Shown: piece by piece, positions 1 through 9,712 of the stretch | Layout: each line of letters begins with the position of its first letter | Position numbering within the stretch: the first letter of the stretch is position 1 | Assembly: GCA_000697335.1 (NCBI GenBank) | Contig: JNEM01016614.1 | Span: 1 to 28,769, forward strand | Length of the DNA stretch: 28,769 bases | Origin: Conidiobolus incongruus B7586 | Taxonomy: Eukaryota > Entomophthoromycota > Entomophthoromycetes > Entomophthorales > Conidiobolaceae | Direction: 5' to 3' | The notes under the pieces: generated by a model | The model's input: only the letters and a program-made list of their open reading frames with translations | Databases searched by the model: none | Told to the model about the DNA's origin: nothing | Made by a program: the position numbers and the translations under genes

Positions 1-143
1 TAATTAATATTATTAATATTATTAATATTATTAATATTTTTTATATAATATAAATAAACAATTAAGTGATAATAAATCTAATTAATCTAAATATTATGAT
101 ATATATAAATATATAATATTAATTATTAGTATGGAAATTAAAA
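1..143. repeat. AT-rich flank starting with a short AATATTATT tandem repeat
   Basis: The first ~40 bases repeat a 9-mer of the type AATATTATT about four times, followed by ordinary AT-rich DNA up to the border of the first terminal-inverted-repeat element. No coding signal is visible. Confidence 0.6.
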
Positions 144-1386
144 AATAGCAAATTTTTTAATTTCTGATCTTTCAAACATATTATATATTTTTAAAGATTT
201 TTTATATATAAAATATATAGGAAAATAAATAATTTCATACTATATATATATATAAAATCAATTTTAATTATTTTTTTATTAAAATATTTTGATTTTAAAA
301 TTTATACTTAAATTTAATTATACTTAAATTAGATAGTGATTATTAGAAGGCTTTTATTTTTGTATTTTTAAAATTTAACTATAAACCCTTTAAAGTCATT
401 TAAAACTTGAAAATAGTTTATAAAGATGATGTTTTATTTAAAACTACTATATATCATTAGATTTGTGATTTTAAAGCTAGAAAGGACCATTATTTAAAAT
501 TTGTTAAAATCTAAAAGATTAATTTTTACTATTATTTTTTTATTTTTGTTAAAGAATTATCAAAGTAATTTAATATTAATTATATAAGCATATTATATGT
601 ACTTAAATTTAAATTTAGTTTAATTAATAAAAATAAAAAATAAATATCTTATAATCTAACAAAAACCAAAAAGAAAATTAAAATAGCTATAGCTATACTA
701 AATTTATTAAAATATAATTAAAAACAAAAGTTTTTATAATAAATACTTATAATTAATAAACTTTAAATTTCTTTATATAATTTTTTACTTAAAAATAAAA
801 CAAGATATTAAATTAATTTAAATTAATCTTCTTTTTAAATTTTAATAAATAAATATTTTAAATATAAAAAAATATTAATTATTATAATAAATTATAATAG
901 TATATAATTTTCTTATTTAATATCTCAAAGAAAATTAATTAATAGTAAATTATATATTATTTTTTTAAATAAAACAATTTTTAAATAGTATTTTTAATAT
1001 AAATTAAAGATATTTATTATATTGTATAATAATTACAAAATATATAAAGTTAAAGCTATAAAAGATTTTATAAATAAAAAAACTAAAGAGAGTTACCATA
1101 TTAAGTATATTTACTTGATTATAACTTATGTGATTATAATTGTTTTAGACAATTAAAAAACAACATATAAGAAAAAAAAATTCCTGTAAACAAATTAAAT
1201 TAGTTTGTCAAATATTAAATTTCAGTCTTTAATAAAAAGAACTGTTTTTTAGGTATTAGAAGCTTACCAAAAGTATAGAAAAGAGTTATAATAATAAAAG
1301 AGGCCATTAATTTTATTTTATTTATTAATTTTTATATGTTATTTATCAATTTATTTATTTGATTTTAATTTTAAAATTATGCTATT
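144..1386 (+). mobile_element. TIR-bordered non-coding repeat, family 1, copy 1
   Basis: This ~1,243 bp block aligns along its whole length with the reverse complement of 17694-18959, and its first ~550 bp align with 27617 onward. Shared landmarks include a stretch around 1127-1160 (CTTATGTGATTATAATTG) and one around 1221-1245 (AATTTCAGTCTTTAATAAAA). The ends look like imperfect terminal inverted repeats: the left end reads AATAGCAAATTTTTTAATTT and the reverse complement of the right end reads AATAGCATAATTTTAAAATT. I find no open frame, so it is non-autonomous or fully decayed. The class is unknown; a plain DNA transposon derivative fits best. I could not define a target-site duplication. Confidence 0.62.
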
Positions 1387-1752
1387 ACTTAATTTCTGCA
1401 CTAATATTATAAGGAATATTAATAATAATTCACAGTTCTTAAATTCAATGAATCTTATCATTAAGTAATTATTAAAAGATTTCATGATATTATATTATTC
1501 AAATTGGATTCTGGATAACATATAAAATAGTTTTATATAGTTTGTTGCTAAAAATAAATGATGTATATTGAAATTATTAAATAAATGTAATAAAAACTTG
1601 AAAAATAAATATTATTAAATATTTGAAAGTGAGAATATATAATTGAAGAAAGATAATTACTTATATATAGTTTAAATAATAAAATTATTAAATATTAGTC
1701 TATTGGATATATTATTAATTTATTACATATTAGTTATCATTATAAAAAGAAT
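1387..1752. other. AT-rich spacer between the element and Elongin A
   Basis: About 370 bases downstream of the Elongin-A-like gene (which is on the minus strand). No coding signal or recognisable repeat is seen. It should hold that gene's 3' UTR and polyadenylation site. Confidence 0.5.
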
Positions 1753-2591
1753 TTATCTCTTTCGATTGTGGAAAATAGATTGATCCCTAGATTTAAAAGT
1801 CAATATAATCATCACATTATTATTAGGACTATGCAATAATACCTTTTATATGAATTCATAGCTTTATCAAATAGAGATCGGGGTTTTGGCGTATCTAAAA
1901 AAATTAAATCTTAATGAAATTATAAATTGATAAAAATAATTGTATTTACATCCTCTTCCGTTTGGAAGTTTAGGAATTCCTTGCAAAATCTGTGTTGGCT
2001 TAACAATTTTATTCTCCCTCTTAATTTTTAATTGTTTGATTAATTCCTCTTCCTTTTTACGTTCTTGTAATTTTAATTCCTATTAAAATTTAATTAATAA
2101 TTATATTAATGTAGTATAAAATAATTACCAGATAAGATTTTCTAAATGTTTTATACTTTTTTAAAGCTTTTTCATAATCTTCAGGGAATTGCTTTTTTAA
2201 ATGTCTTTCCCATAATTCTAATTTTTTAAAAAATTTATAATCTAATTAATTTGTATTGTATAAAATATTGGTTACCATCTGTATGCATTAGTAATCTCTA
2301 TATAAAATCATCATCTTAATCAATTTTATTGTAATATATTTTGTATAACTTACTTTATTCTTACTCTCCAATCTGAATAATTTTCTAGGTTCTAAGTTAA
2401 CTAATATAGGTTTTAGCATATGATACGGATAATAACCTATATAATCTAAATCTAATATAATAAAATTATTTAGTTGTTAATAAAATGAAATATGAATTAT
2501 AGTTACCTGCTCTTTTCCTCAACAAGTTCAAACACATCATCTCCAAAGAGTAAACTCCACCAGGTTGAAATTCTTTTTCCAAATCCATCAT
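1753..2591 (-). CDS. Elongin-A-like protein, RNA polymerase II elongation/ubiquitin-ligase adaptor, seven exons
   Basis: Spliced exons on the minus strand are 2591-2507, 2436-2354, 2297-2276, 2217-2129, 2079-1950, 1894-1843 and 1786-1753. They total 495 nt, giving 164 residues plus TAA, and every junction keeps frame. Introns are 70, 56, 58, 49, 55 and 56 nt. Residues 15-24 (SLEMMCLNLL) fit the BC-box [APST]LxxxCxxx[AILV] that binds Elongin C. Then come YYPYHMLKPIL and a segment ending LFRLE, the F-box-like part of the Elongin A family, and DELWERHLKKQFPEDYEKAL, which matches the family's LW(K/E)RH..(D/Q)FPE motif. The tail is basic and coiled, ending FHNRKR. In known systems Elongin A with Elongin C stimulates Pol II elongation and recruits a cullin ligase to stalled Pol II in the nucleus. 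The length is short, as in yeast-type proteins. A second ATG lies in frame at 2588. The last intron has the only non-GTAA donor (GTATTA); without it the protein would end differently, within about 60 bases. Confidence 0.85.
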
Positions 2592-3519
2592 TGATAACTC
2601 AATAAAAGTGTTATTAATATTAAGTGGAAAAATATATTAAAAAATAAAATAAAATAAAATAAAACTGATTTAATATAAAAATATTTTTCAAAAAGCGAGT
2701 CACAAAAAATTTTATATTAAGATTTAACAGGTTGGAATTAAAAGATTATGGGTAAATAATGTGGTTATTTAAACCGTTTAGAATATAGAATATTATGGGA
2801 TTAATTAGATCTAGTTAACGAATTTAATATTTTTGACATATGTTTAATTTAATTTTGAAATAATTAATAATAATGATGTAATTATAATGAAAGATGTATT
2901 TTGTGAAGTGTACAATTTTGAATCATTTTAATAAAGATAATAAATTAAAATTGGAATTAAATATTAGGTCTAGTTATTATATTTAGTAAAGCACTTAATA
3001 TAGTTTATTAAATACTAGAAATAATTTAAAATTTGTTAATGAGATAATTATAATAAATGGTATAACAAATTGAATGATTCCAATTTGATTAAATATTAAA
3101 TTTTACAAATCAATAATAAAGCAAGAGCATTGAGGATGATAAGGTATCTATAATATCCTTCAATATTACAACAATTATCCTAAGCTATTATCATTCTATT
3201 CAATAATATGAAATATATTATAAACAATTGGATAATTCTTATTAAATAATTATAAATTACTATTGTTTTCAAATTTTGTGGATACTAATAAACAAGTAAT
3301 CAATTTATTATGATTTGAAAAAAATAACCAATTTAAAATATCATCAAATTAAAAAAATAATTTTATAATAATATATTTTTTAAAACAAAATTATAAAATG
3401 TGAATTTATTTAATAATATTTTATTAATAAATAAAACTTTTTATAATTAATTATATTTGAAATAAATTATTTTTTAATATTGATTTAATAAAAATAAATA
3501 TTAATTTAATTAAAAATCA
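2592..3519. other. Intergenic region between the two intron-rich minus-strand genes
   Basis: About 930 bases of AT-rich DNA. It should contain the Elongin-A-like promoter near 2600-2800 and the 3' end of the upstream gene. An AAAAT pentamer tandem run lies at about 2639-2664. The frame is open upstream of the Elongin ATG until a TAA at 2639-2637. No further gene is seen. Confidence 0.5.
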
Positions 3520-6352
3520 TTAAGTAGCGTTTGAGTTTTCGTAATTATTAAACTTTTCAATTAGTGAATCGTGTAATGAAGCTTCCTCCGACGTAGTTTC
3601 CTGTGTAAGATTGTCGTTGATGTTGGTATTTTCAATTTGTGGGGCTTGAGTTGACGGTAGAACTAGTGTCGGTGAGTCAGCACTTGTGAGTTCGTGAGTG
3701 ATTTGAACTGCGGATTGTTCAATAACTGCTGTTTCTAGTGAGGGTTGAGATGCACCAGTATGTTCTTTAATGAATTGCTCTACGGTGAGTAATGGGGACG
3801 ATTCATGCAGATTGGGGTCGTTGTTGCTATTGGGTTGAATAATTGTAGATGATTGATTGTTGGTTTCTTGGCCATGGCTAGCGCGAGAGATATTAAGTGG
3901 TTGGACAGTAGAAGCAGACTCATTACTAGGCTGTTGATTGGGTGTAGATTGTCCATCCTTATTAGATTGACCTTTATGAGTCGATGAAACAATAGATGTA
4001 ACATCTAAATCAAATCATTTAATAACAATGAATTCATATAAAACGTTAAACTAAATATTACCTTCTTCAATTTCCACATGTTTTAAAATCTTAAACTTAA
4101 TAAAATTATACAATAGATCATAAATTTCGGTGCTAGGATCGGCAAATAATGGTACATAACGGATTAGATTTATCTTGTATACCGTATCCTTGAGTCCAAT
4201 ATTGAAGAAATAGTAAAACCTTATGGAAATTTCTAAAATTTTTAAATGGTCCTTTTGCACGAGGTAGTAGCTGAGTTTTTTGGAGACTACATCCTTTTGG
4301 AATAGGAGGCATCCAATGCGTTCCACCCAACTACTGGCTACGGAATTGGTTTGGGGTGCTTTGTCTGGTGAGACGCTAATTAAAAGTTTACCAACATTAT
4401 AATAGAGCATAAATTCCAAATGTTTCATTGTATTTTTATCCAAGTTGGAATAGCGCAATAGTAGATACAGGTAATGGAACTTAATTTCATAAGGTTCATA
4501 TTCCTTATTGTTGAAATTTCCTCTAAAATTATATTAATAATATTTAATTAATATAAATTATTATTGAATTACAGATAATCTATATCCTTTAAATTTAATT
4601 TCATTTCATTCTTTAAAATATGGTAATATTGTTTGTGCCTTCTGGGTAATTTTTCACAAGATTTAAAACATTCTTTAAGTTGATTCTTGTTATTATTAAT
4701 ATTATCACCTATTAAATATATTTTAATTATAAAATACATATTGAACAAATATTAAATATTTACCATCTTTGGATGCATTCATCAAATCCAAACACATATC
4801 ACTAAATAAGGCCAGAATACCAGTCAACTGAATATCATAATTTCTATGAAATAAGAAATTTGTAAAGAACATAAAATCTCTAAATATTGGGAATTTTAAT
4901 TCATTCACCAAAATTTCTTGAATTTTAGCAATGATTAAATCGATAACGAAACCGTAATCTTTACATTTGGGGCGTACCAATTCCATATAGTCTTCCTTGA
5001 CTAATTTTCAAAGTGAGTAGATTGAATTAATGGAAATTCCAGAGTAGTTACTTTGAACATTTTCGAAATAGAACTGGATTTTGGGCTTGAGAATGTGGAT
5101 TTGGTCCTTCTGGGACTTTTGTAAAAACTCAGTATTCTGTCTGAGTAGTTGAATGATATCGGGACTTCGATTTATTCTAAAGTTTAAGCTGGGCTTGGGG
5201 AATTCGAACTGCGTTAGGATGTGAGTATTCCAGTCCGTATCGAAGATGTCCCTAAAGCTCTTGACTTTGATGGTTTGCTGAGAGACTGTGGGCTTGATAA
5301 TAGGGTTGGGCTGTGGCTGACTTGGTGGCGAATGTGTAATGTCGATGACTTCAGGTGTTTGGGGCGGGGGTACCGTTTGTGGTCGGAATTGAACTGGTTT
5401 CAGTGGTCTTGATTGAGGTTGCGACATGGTTCTAGTATGGGTGTGAGTTTGAGGTGTTCCTGCTGATAAAATTCATGAGTAAATATTATATGAATGATTG
5501 ATGATTTTATTACCTGATTTTAGTTGAGTTAATTTCTGTGTATATTGATATGGGTGACTCTTCCTTCTTGCTTCTGTATTACTTTTAGTCACATGGACAC
5601 TAATAAAGTTATCATTGATAAACAATAATGATATATACTATAATAGTTACCTTGGATTTTGAATGTGGTGATTAACGTTAGGAGAATGTTGGTAATGCCG
5701 ATAATGAGGTGGTGACTGAACTTCAGGATGTAGTGGGGGAGGATGTTGTAGGGGATAAGGATGAACATTGTGTTGATCTTGAAGAAAGCTCCTATCTAAG
5801 TTTTTTTCAATGAATAAATAATTCGAAATCATTTATATTATACTATATTACTGAAAATTTCTAATTTTTTTTGATGTTGAATTTGTTCTTTGAATTGTTG
5901 ATGCATTATATAATAATCTCTATATATAATGTAATCAATAATTGAGATTTAATAAGGGCAACTATAAGCGGTATTACCTGTCACCAGGACTCATGCCACT
6001 TAGAGGAATATTGGGACCGTTATTATTAGTCATAAATTGATCAGGATTTTTCTTAACACTAATGGTAATATATCAATATTTTTAACATAACAGGACATAA
6101 CACTCAAACTTACTTGTCATATAATTTTTGAATTTCGGCCCCAAGTTGAGCATTATCCTTTAAATTTACACTGATACTACCACCATTCAATTCCAATTCG
6201 AAACTCCTCAACATTTGAACTTTGGATTTGTTAATTATTTGAAATAAATAATTGATGCAGTTGGCAAATAAGATAAACTCTTCACTGGTTTTTGGCCAGT
6301 ATTTTATAAGTGGTATAAGTAAATTGAACTGAAAATCAGGTGGTATTAACAT
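3520..6352 (-). CDS. Ten-exon gene for a 781-residue Q/P/H-rich protein of unknown function
   Basis: Minus-strand exons are 6352-6114, 6058-5978, 5919-5852, 5795-5651, 5599-5514, 5459-5052, 5000-4764, 4708-4573, 4522-4062 and 4004-3520, totalling 2,346 nt (781 codons plus TAA). All nine introns are 50-58 nt, start GTAA and end TAG or CAG, and each junction preserves frame. I do not recognise the family. Residues 1-80 are compact and helix-like. Residues ~80-270 are low complexity, rich in Q, H, P and N, with a Q/K coiled stretch and a proline/histidine block. Residues ~270-620 look like a globular all-helical (armadillo-like) region with FRDIFDTDW near its start. The final ~160 residues are an S/T/Q/N-rich acidic tail. 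This layout resembles scaffold subunits of chromatin or transcription complexes, but that is only a resemblance. An in-frame stop at 6390-6388 supports the chosen ATG unless a further 5' exon exists. Confidence 0.8.
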
Positions 6353-6847
6353 ATTTTTAACTATTTTGTTTAAAAAAAACTAGGTATTTATAAATTTCAT
6401 TATTAATGAATATATTATTAGTTTATTTACCGATTGAAAAAAAAAATAAATTTCAAAAGGTTAATACTTGATTGATGAATAATATATTTTAAATTAATTT
6501 AAAAAATATTGAAAAAATCTTTAGTTTTAATAAAATTTAAAAACCCTATTTAATTACTACACAAAACTAACTATTCGAACACTATTAATTCAAATTATGG
6601 GACGATTATGATTGGTTAATGAAAATTTGGACTGCTTCAAAATGTATTGAATTCATCAATTATTACAGAATGTAATTGCAAAATTTTTTAAAATACAAAC
6701 ATTAATTTCTTTATTAAACTGTAAAAATGTTAGCTTTAATTTAACTATTAAATTAAAATATTTTTTAAATAATATCGAATATTAAAATTTGAAAAATATT
6801 GGCAATATTGATCAATTGTACAAGTTACTCACCATTAAAGCTTTAAA
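6353..6847. other. Upstream region of the 781-residue protein gene
   Basis: About 500 bases of AT-rich DNA that should include the promoter of the minus-strand gene starting at 6352. I see no clear TATA box and no further coding signal. Confidence 0.45.
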
Positions 6848-7540
6848 ATGAATATGTTGAAATTTTTATATTCCCAAAAACAAACTATTATTTCGAATTA
6901 TAATTTATGTAATCACCTTCCGGAATTAATATTTGCATTATTTTAAATATCTATGACGTTATGGATGATGTAAACAATACTGAAGATGAAAGTATATGTT
7001 GGATTTCATATGTAGAATAGTAAAGCTATTTTCGTCATAAAATATCAATATGATTCTGGAAATAGATAATATTATTCACATTAATATCAATATTTACATT
7101 TCATCATTATCTATTATTACACCGCTATTAAATATTTCAAGTTAAATTTTTATTGATTTGAAAATTTTGTGAAATTTGACAAATTTGAATAGGTTATTTA
7201 TATTAATTTAATAATTTAGATGGATAAATTATGTAGCTTAAAAATTTATAATTATCAAAGCTTTTGAGAAATTGACTTCGTTAGTAAGTATGGTTAGAAA
7301 TCAACTTGACTTATCATTTTGAATACTTAAAATATAGGTATAATATTCGATGCTTGGATTTGCCAAAATATAAAATTAGATGAATTGAAGTTGAAAAATT
7401 AATATATGATGGATCTGTAATCAATTGCAAATATTAATGAGGTGATTATTCTGTAAATTTAAAATTAATTCTTAAATATACTGATTGAAAATATTTGGCA
7501 TAATCAAAGTTTTTTTGACCATTTACCTTTGGAAATATTC
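6848..7540 (+). pseudogene. Possible decayed F-box/leucine-rich-repeat gene
   Basis: A short plus-strand frame from the ATG at 6848 (32 residues, stop at 6944-6946) contains CNHLPELIFALF, which resembles the start of an F-box. A second frame running to a TAG at 7018-7020 continues with an acidic segment ending ICWISYVE. Further on, fragments such as AFEKLTSLVSMVRNQLDLSF (from 7260) and LDELKLKN (about 7380) have the leucine spacing of leucine-rich repeats. Base composition here is less AT-skewed than in the surroundings. The frame is broken many times, so this can only be a relic. Chance matches in AT-rich DNA, where Leu/Ile/Lys/Asn codons abound, are a real alternative. Confidence 0.28.
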
Positions 7541-8661
7541 TAAGGAATAAATAAATAATAATAATAATTTAGAGCTATATAAAACTGTTTGAATCATTAT
7601 ATAAAAAAGCAAATACAAAATTCAGCTATTTATTCAAGTTATCATGGTAAAAATTCATCAATTGAAGTATTTGAACAAGAGTATTCAAAAGCAATAATTA
7701 TTTAATCAATGACCAATGAATACAAAAATTTCATTAATACTTTTAGAGTTATGAATTAATAAATGAAATGAAAATTATTTTATAATTAATATTGATTATT
7801 TAAATAAAAAATGATTTAAAAAAATATTTAATATGTATATTATTAATATCATTAATGATTTCAAAATATTGCAAATTTAGCTAATAAATTTGAATTATAT
7901 ACTTTTTAAGCAATTTTTCAAAGAATTGTAATATAATAACAAAGAATATATATATAATTTACTTAATGAGTTAATAGTATTATTAAAAATATATCAATAT
8001 TTTAGAATTTTTGATCATATTTTAGTTATTTCACAACCTATGCTAAAAGATATTTTATTCCAAAATATTAATTTAGTCTGGTTATTATTGTTGATTTAGT
8101 TATATTTAAAATTTTTTATATAATTAAGATTTAATTAAAGATTATTTAATAATTTGAACTTTTATTAATTTGAGCATATAATAATAATTTTTTTTATTGA
8201 TAGTAAAAACAAATTATTTTATAAAAATAAAATTGATAAAAATTATTAAAATATTAAATAAATAAATTCACTAAATTTATCCAAATTATATAATTAATCT
8301 TTTATAATATTATTCTAAAGATTATATAATTTTGAATATTAAGAAACATGGAATTTGGTTAGGATAAATATATTAAATATTCCATACCTTATATAATTTT
8401 AGAATTATTATATTTTAGAAATACAATAATATTGTGTGTTTGGGATATTTATTATAATATATTAGAAAAAAATATATTATATTTGGTATATAATTTTAAA
8501 AACTATAGAACAATAAAATATATTTAAGAATCTATAAAATAGAGAATATTTATATAAATATTAATTAGTTATTTTATATTATAAAAATATATTTGAAAGT
8601 TTAATTGAAAAAGAATAAGAATGATATATAAAAAATAAGCAGAAATATAATAATTTGTAAC
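7541..8661. other. AT-rich DNA without visible genes
   Basis: About 1.1 kb with very low G+C content and short AAT runs near 7555-7570. I see no coding signal, RNA gene or clear repeat boundary in it. Confidence 0.5.
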
Positions 8662-9228
8662 TTAAGACATTTGTTAACAATTTGATATTTCATCTTACCA
8701 ATCTTAAATATATTAAACCATTACATTGACTTATGATATTTAGAACGTTTTAATTATTTAAATAATATTGTTCTTAGAAGCAAATTTTAAAATATGATTA
8801 ATTTCATAAGTTTAATTTTTGATTAAATTTAAAAAATAACCTTTTTATTATAGTGTTTATGAGATTAGTATTTATCAAAAATTTAAGAAATACAAGAAGA
8901 ATGTTTTTATCCTTAAGTTAGATAAAGTTTATATATTTGTCCTATAAATCATTAGCATAGCTATTAATAACAAATAAGTGGTTATGTTTGTTGATCAAGT
9001 TGTTCATTATGATTATAATTATTGATATTAGAGTATTAAAATAATTAATATTATATTAGCAAGCTTAAAACTAAAGTCTATTCTTTATCAAGAGTTCTAA
9101 ACAAGAAATGTATTAGATGGTTATTAGATTTATTAAATTAATTAAACAAGGTTAAAATATAAAAGAAGTTGAGCTAAGAAAAGCTATTAATAAACTAACT
9201 TTATTAGAATTTACCTTTAGTAAAGAGT
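8662..9228 (-). pseudogene. Heavily decayed alcohol dehydrogenase relic, minus strand
   Basis: Read on the minus strand, this stretch aligns with the C-terminal half to two-thirds of the intact ADH genes in the window. Matches run from the EYAAPLM segment (about 9205-9183) through the GGLGH region and the LEFAAKH segment (8790-8765, reading LKFASKN) to the final DGKVRYRVVLKN (8705-8665, reading DGKMKYQIVNKC). Stops are frequent and there are small indels. The amino-terminal third is missing. Many differences are G-to-A or C-to-T relative to the intact genes. It lies head to head with a second relic on the other strand. It is recognisable only by codon-by-codon comparison with ADH-1 and ADH-2. 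Confidence 0.75.
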
Positions 9229-9712
9229 TATATTATATAATAATTTATAGAAAAATAAGTTATATTATAATTTATAGGAATTTTGAGAATAGTTACAAAC
9301 TTTTAATAAAAAGCAAAAATGCTTGAAATTAAAAGATATTTATTTTATCAAAACCTCTAACCATAATGAAGCAAAGAACTTACTCAATAAACTCAATCAC
9401 TTATTTATTTTCAATGTTTATATTAACAGTCTATAGGATAAATATATAAGCTTTATTTAAGGATAAAAACATTTTTCTTGAATTTTCTGAATTGTTGATA
9501 AATACTAATTTTATAAGAATTTTGATGATATAATTATTTCTTTAATATAATCAAAAATTAGAGTTATTTATGAAGTTAAGTATATTTTGGAATTTGCTTC
9601 TAAAAAAACATCCTTCAGATAATTAAATTATTTCTAATATTATCAATAAATAGATATATTTAATTTTTTAAAGATAATAAAATAAAAAAAGCCATAATTA
9701 ATTAAAAAACAA
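9229..9712 (+). pseudogene. Heavily decayed alcohol dehydrogenase relic, plus strand
   Basis: On the plus strand, about 9323-9610 aligns almost without gaps to ADH residues ~216-317: NKKEECLKL reads NKKQKCLKL, NTSNSEEVANLKNKL reads KTSNHNEAKNLLNKL, and SIHELEHTLEFAAK reads VIYEVKYILEFASK. One frameshift follows and the homology continues to the carboxyl end near 9712. About 75 nt around the nucleotide-binding fold are missing near 9300. Typical changes are W to TAG, Q to TAA, E to K, H to Y and T to I, all explained by C-to-T or G-to-A. It shares specific bases with the adjacent minus-strand relic that the intact genes lack (for example AAGGATAAAAACATT), so the two relics are sisters or arose by inverted duplication. 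Confidence 0.78.

Noticed and set aside
3780-4004. 74-residue frame starting MLHLLFHR on the minus strand
   Set aside because: Wrong frame of exon 10. The correct frame, joined to exon 9 by a 57-nt GT-AG intron, gives the S/T/Q-rich tail ending at the TAA at 3522-3520.
5221-5412. Plus-strand open frame within the 781-residue gene
   Set aside because: Antisense shadow of exon 6, which has an in-frame spliced product and strong coding composition on the minus strand.
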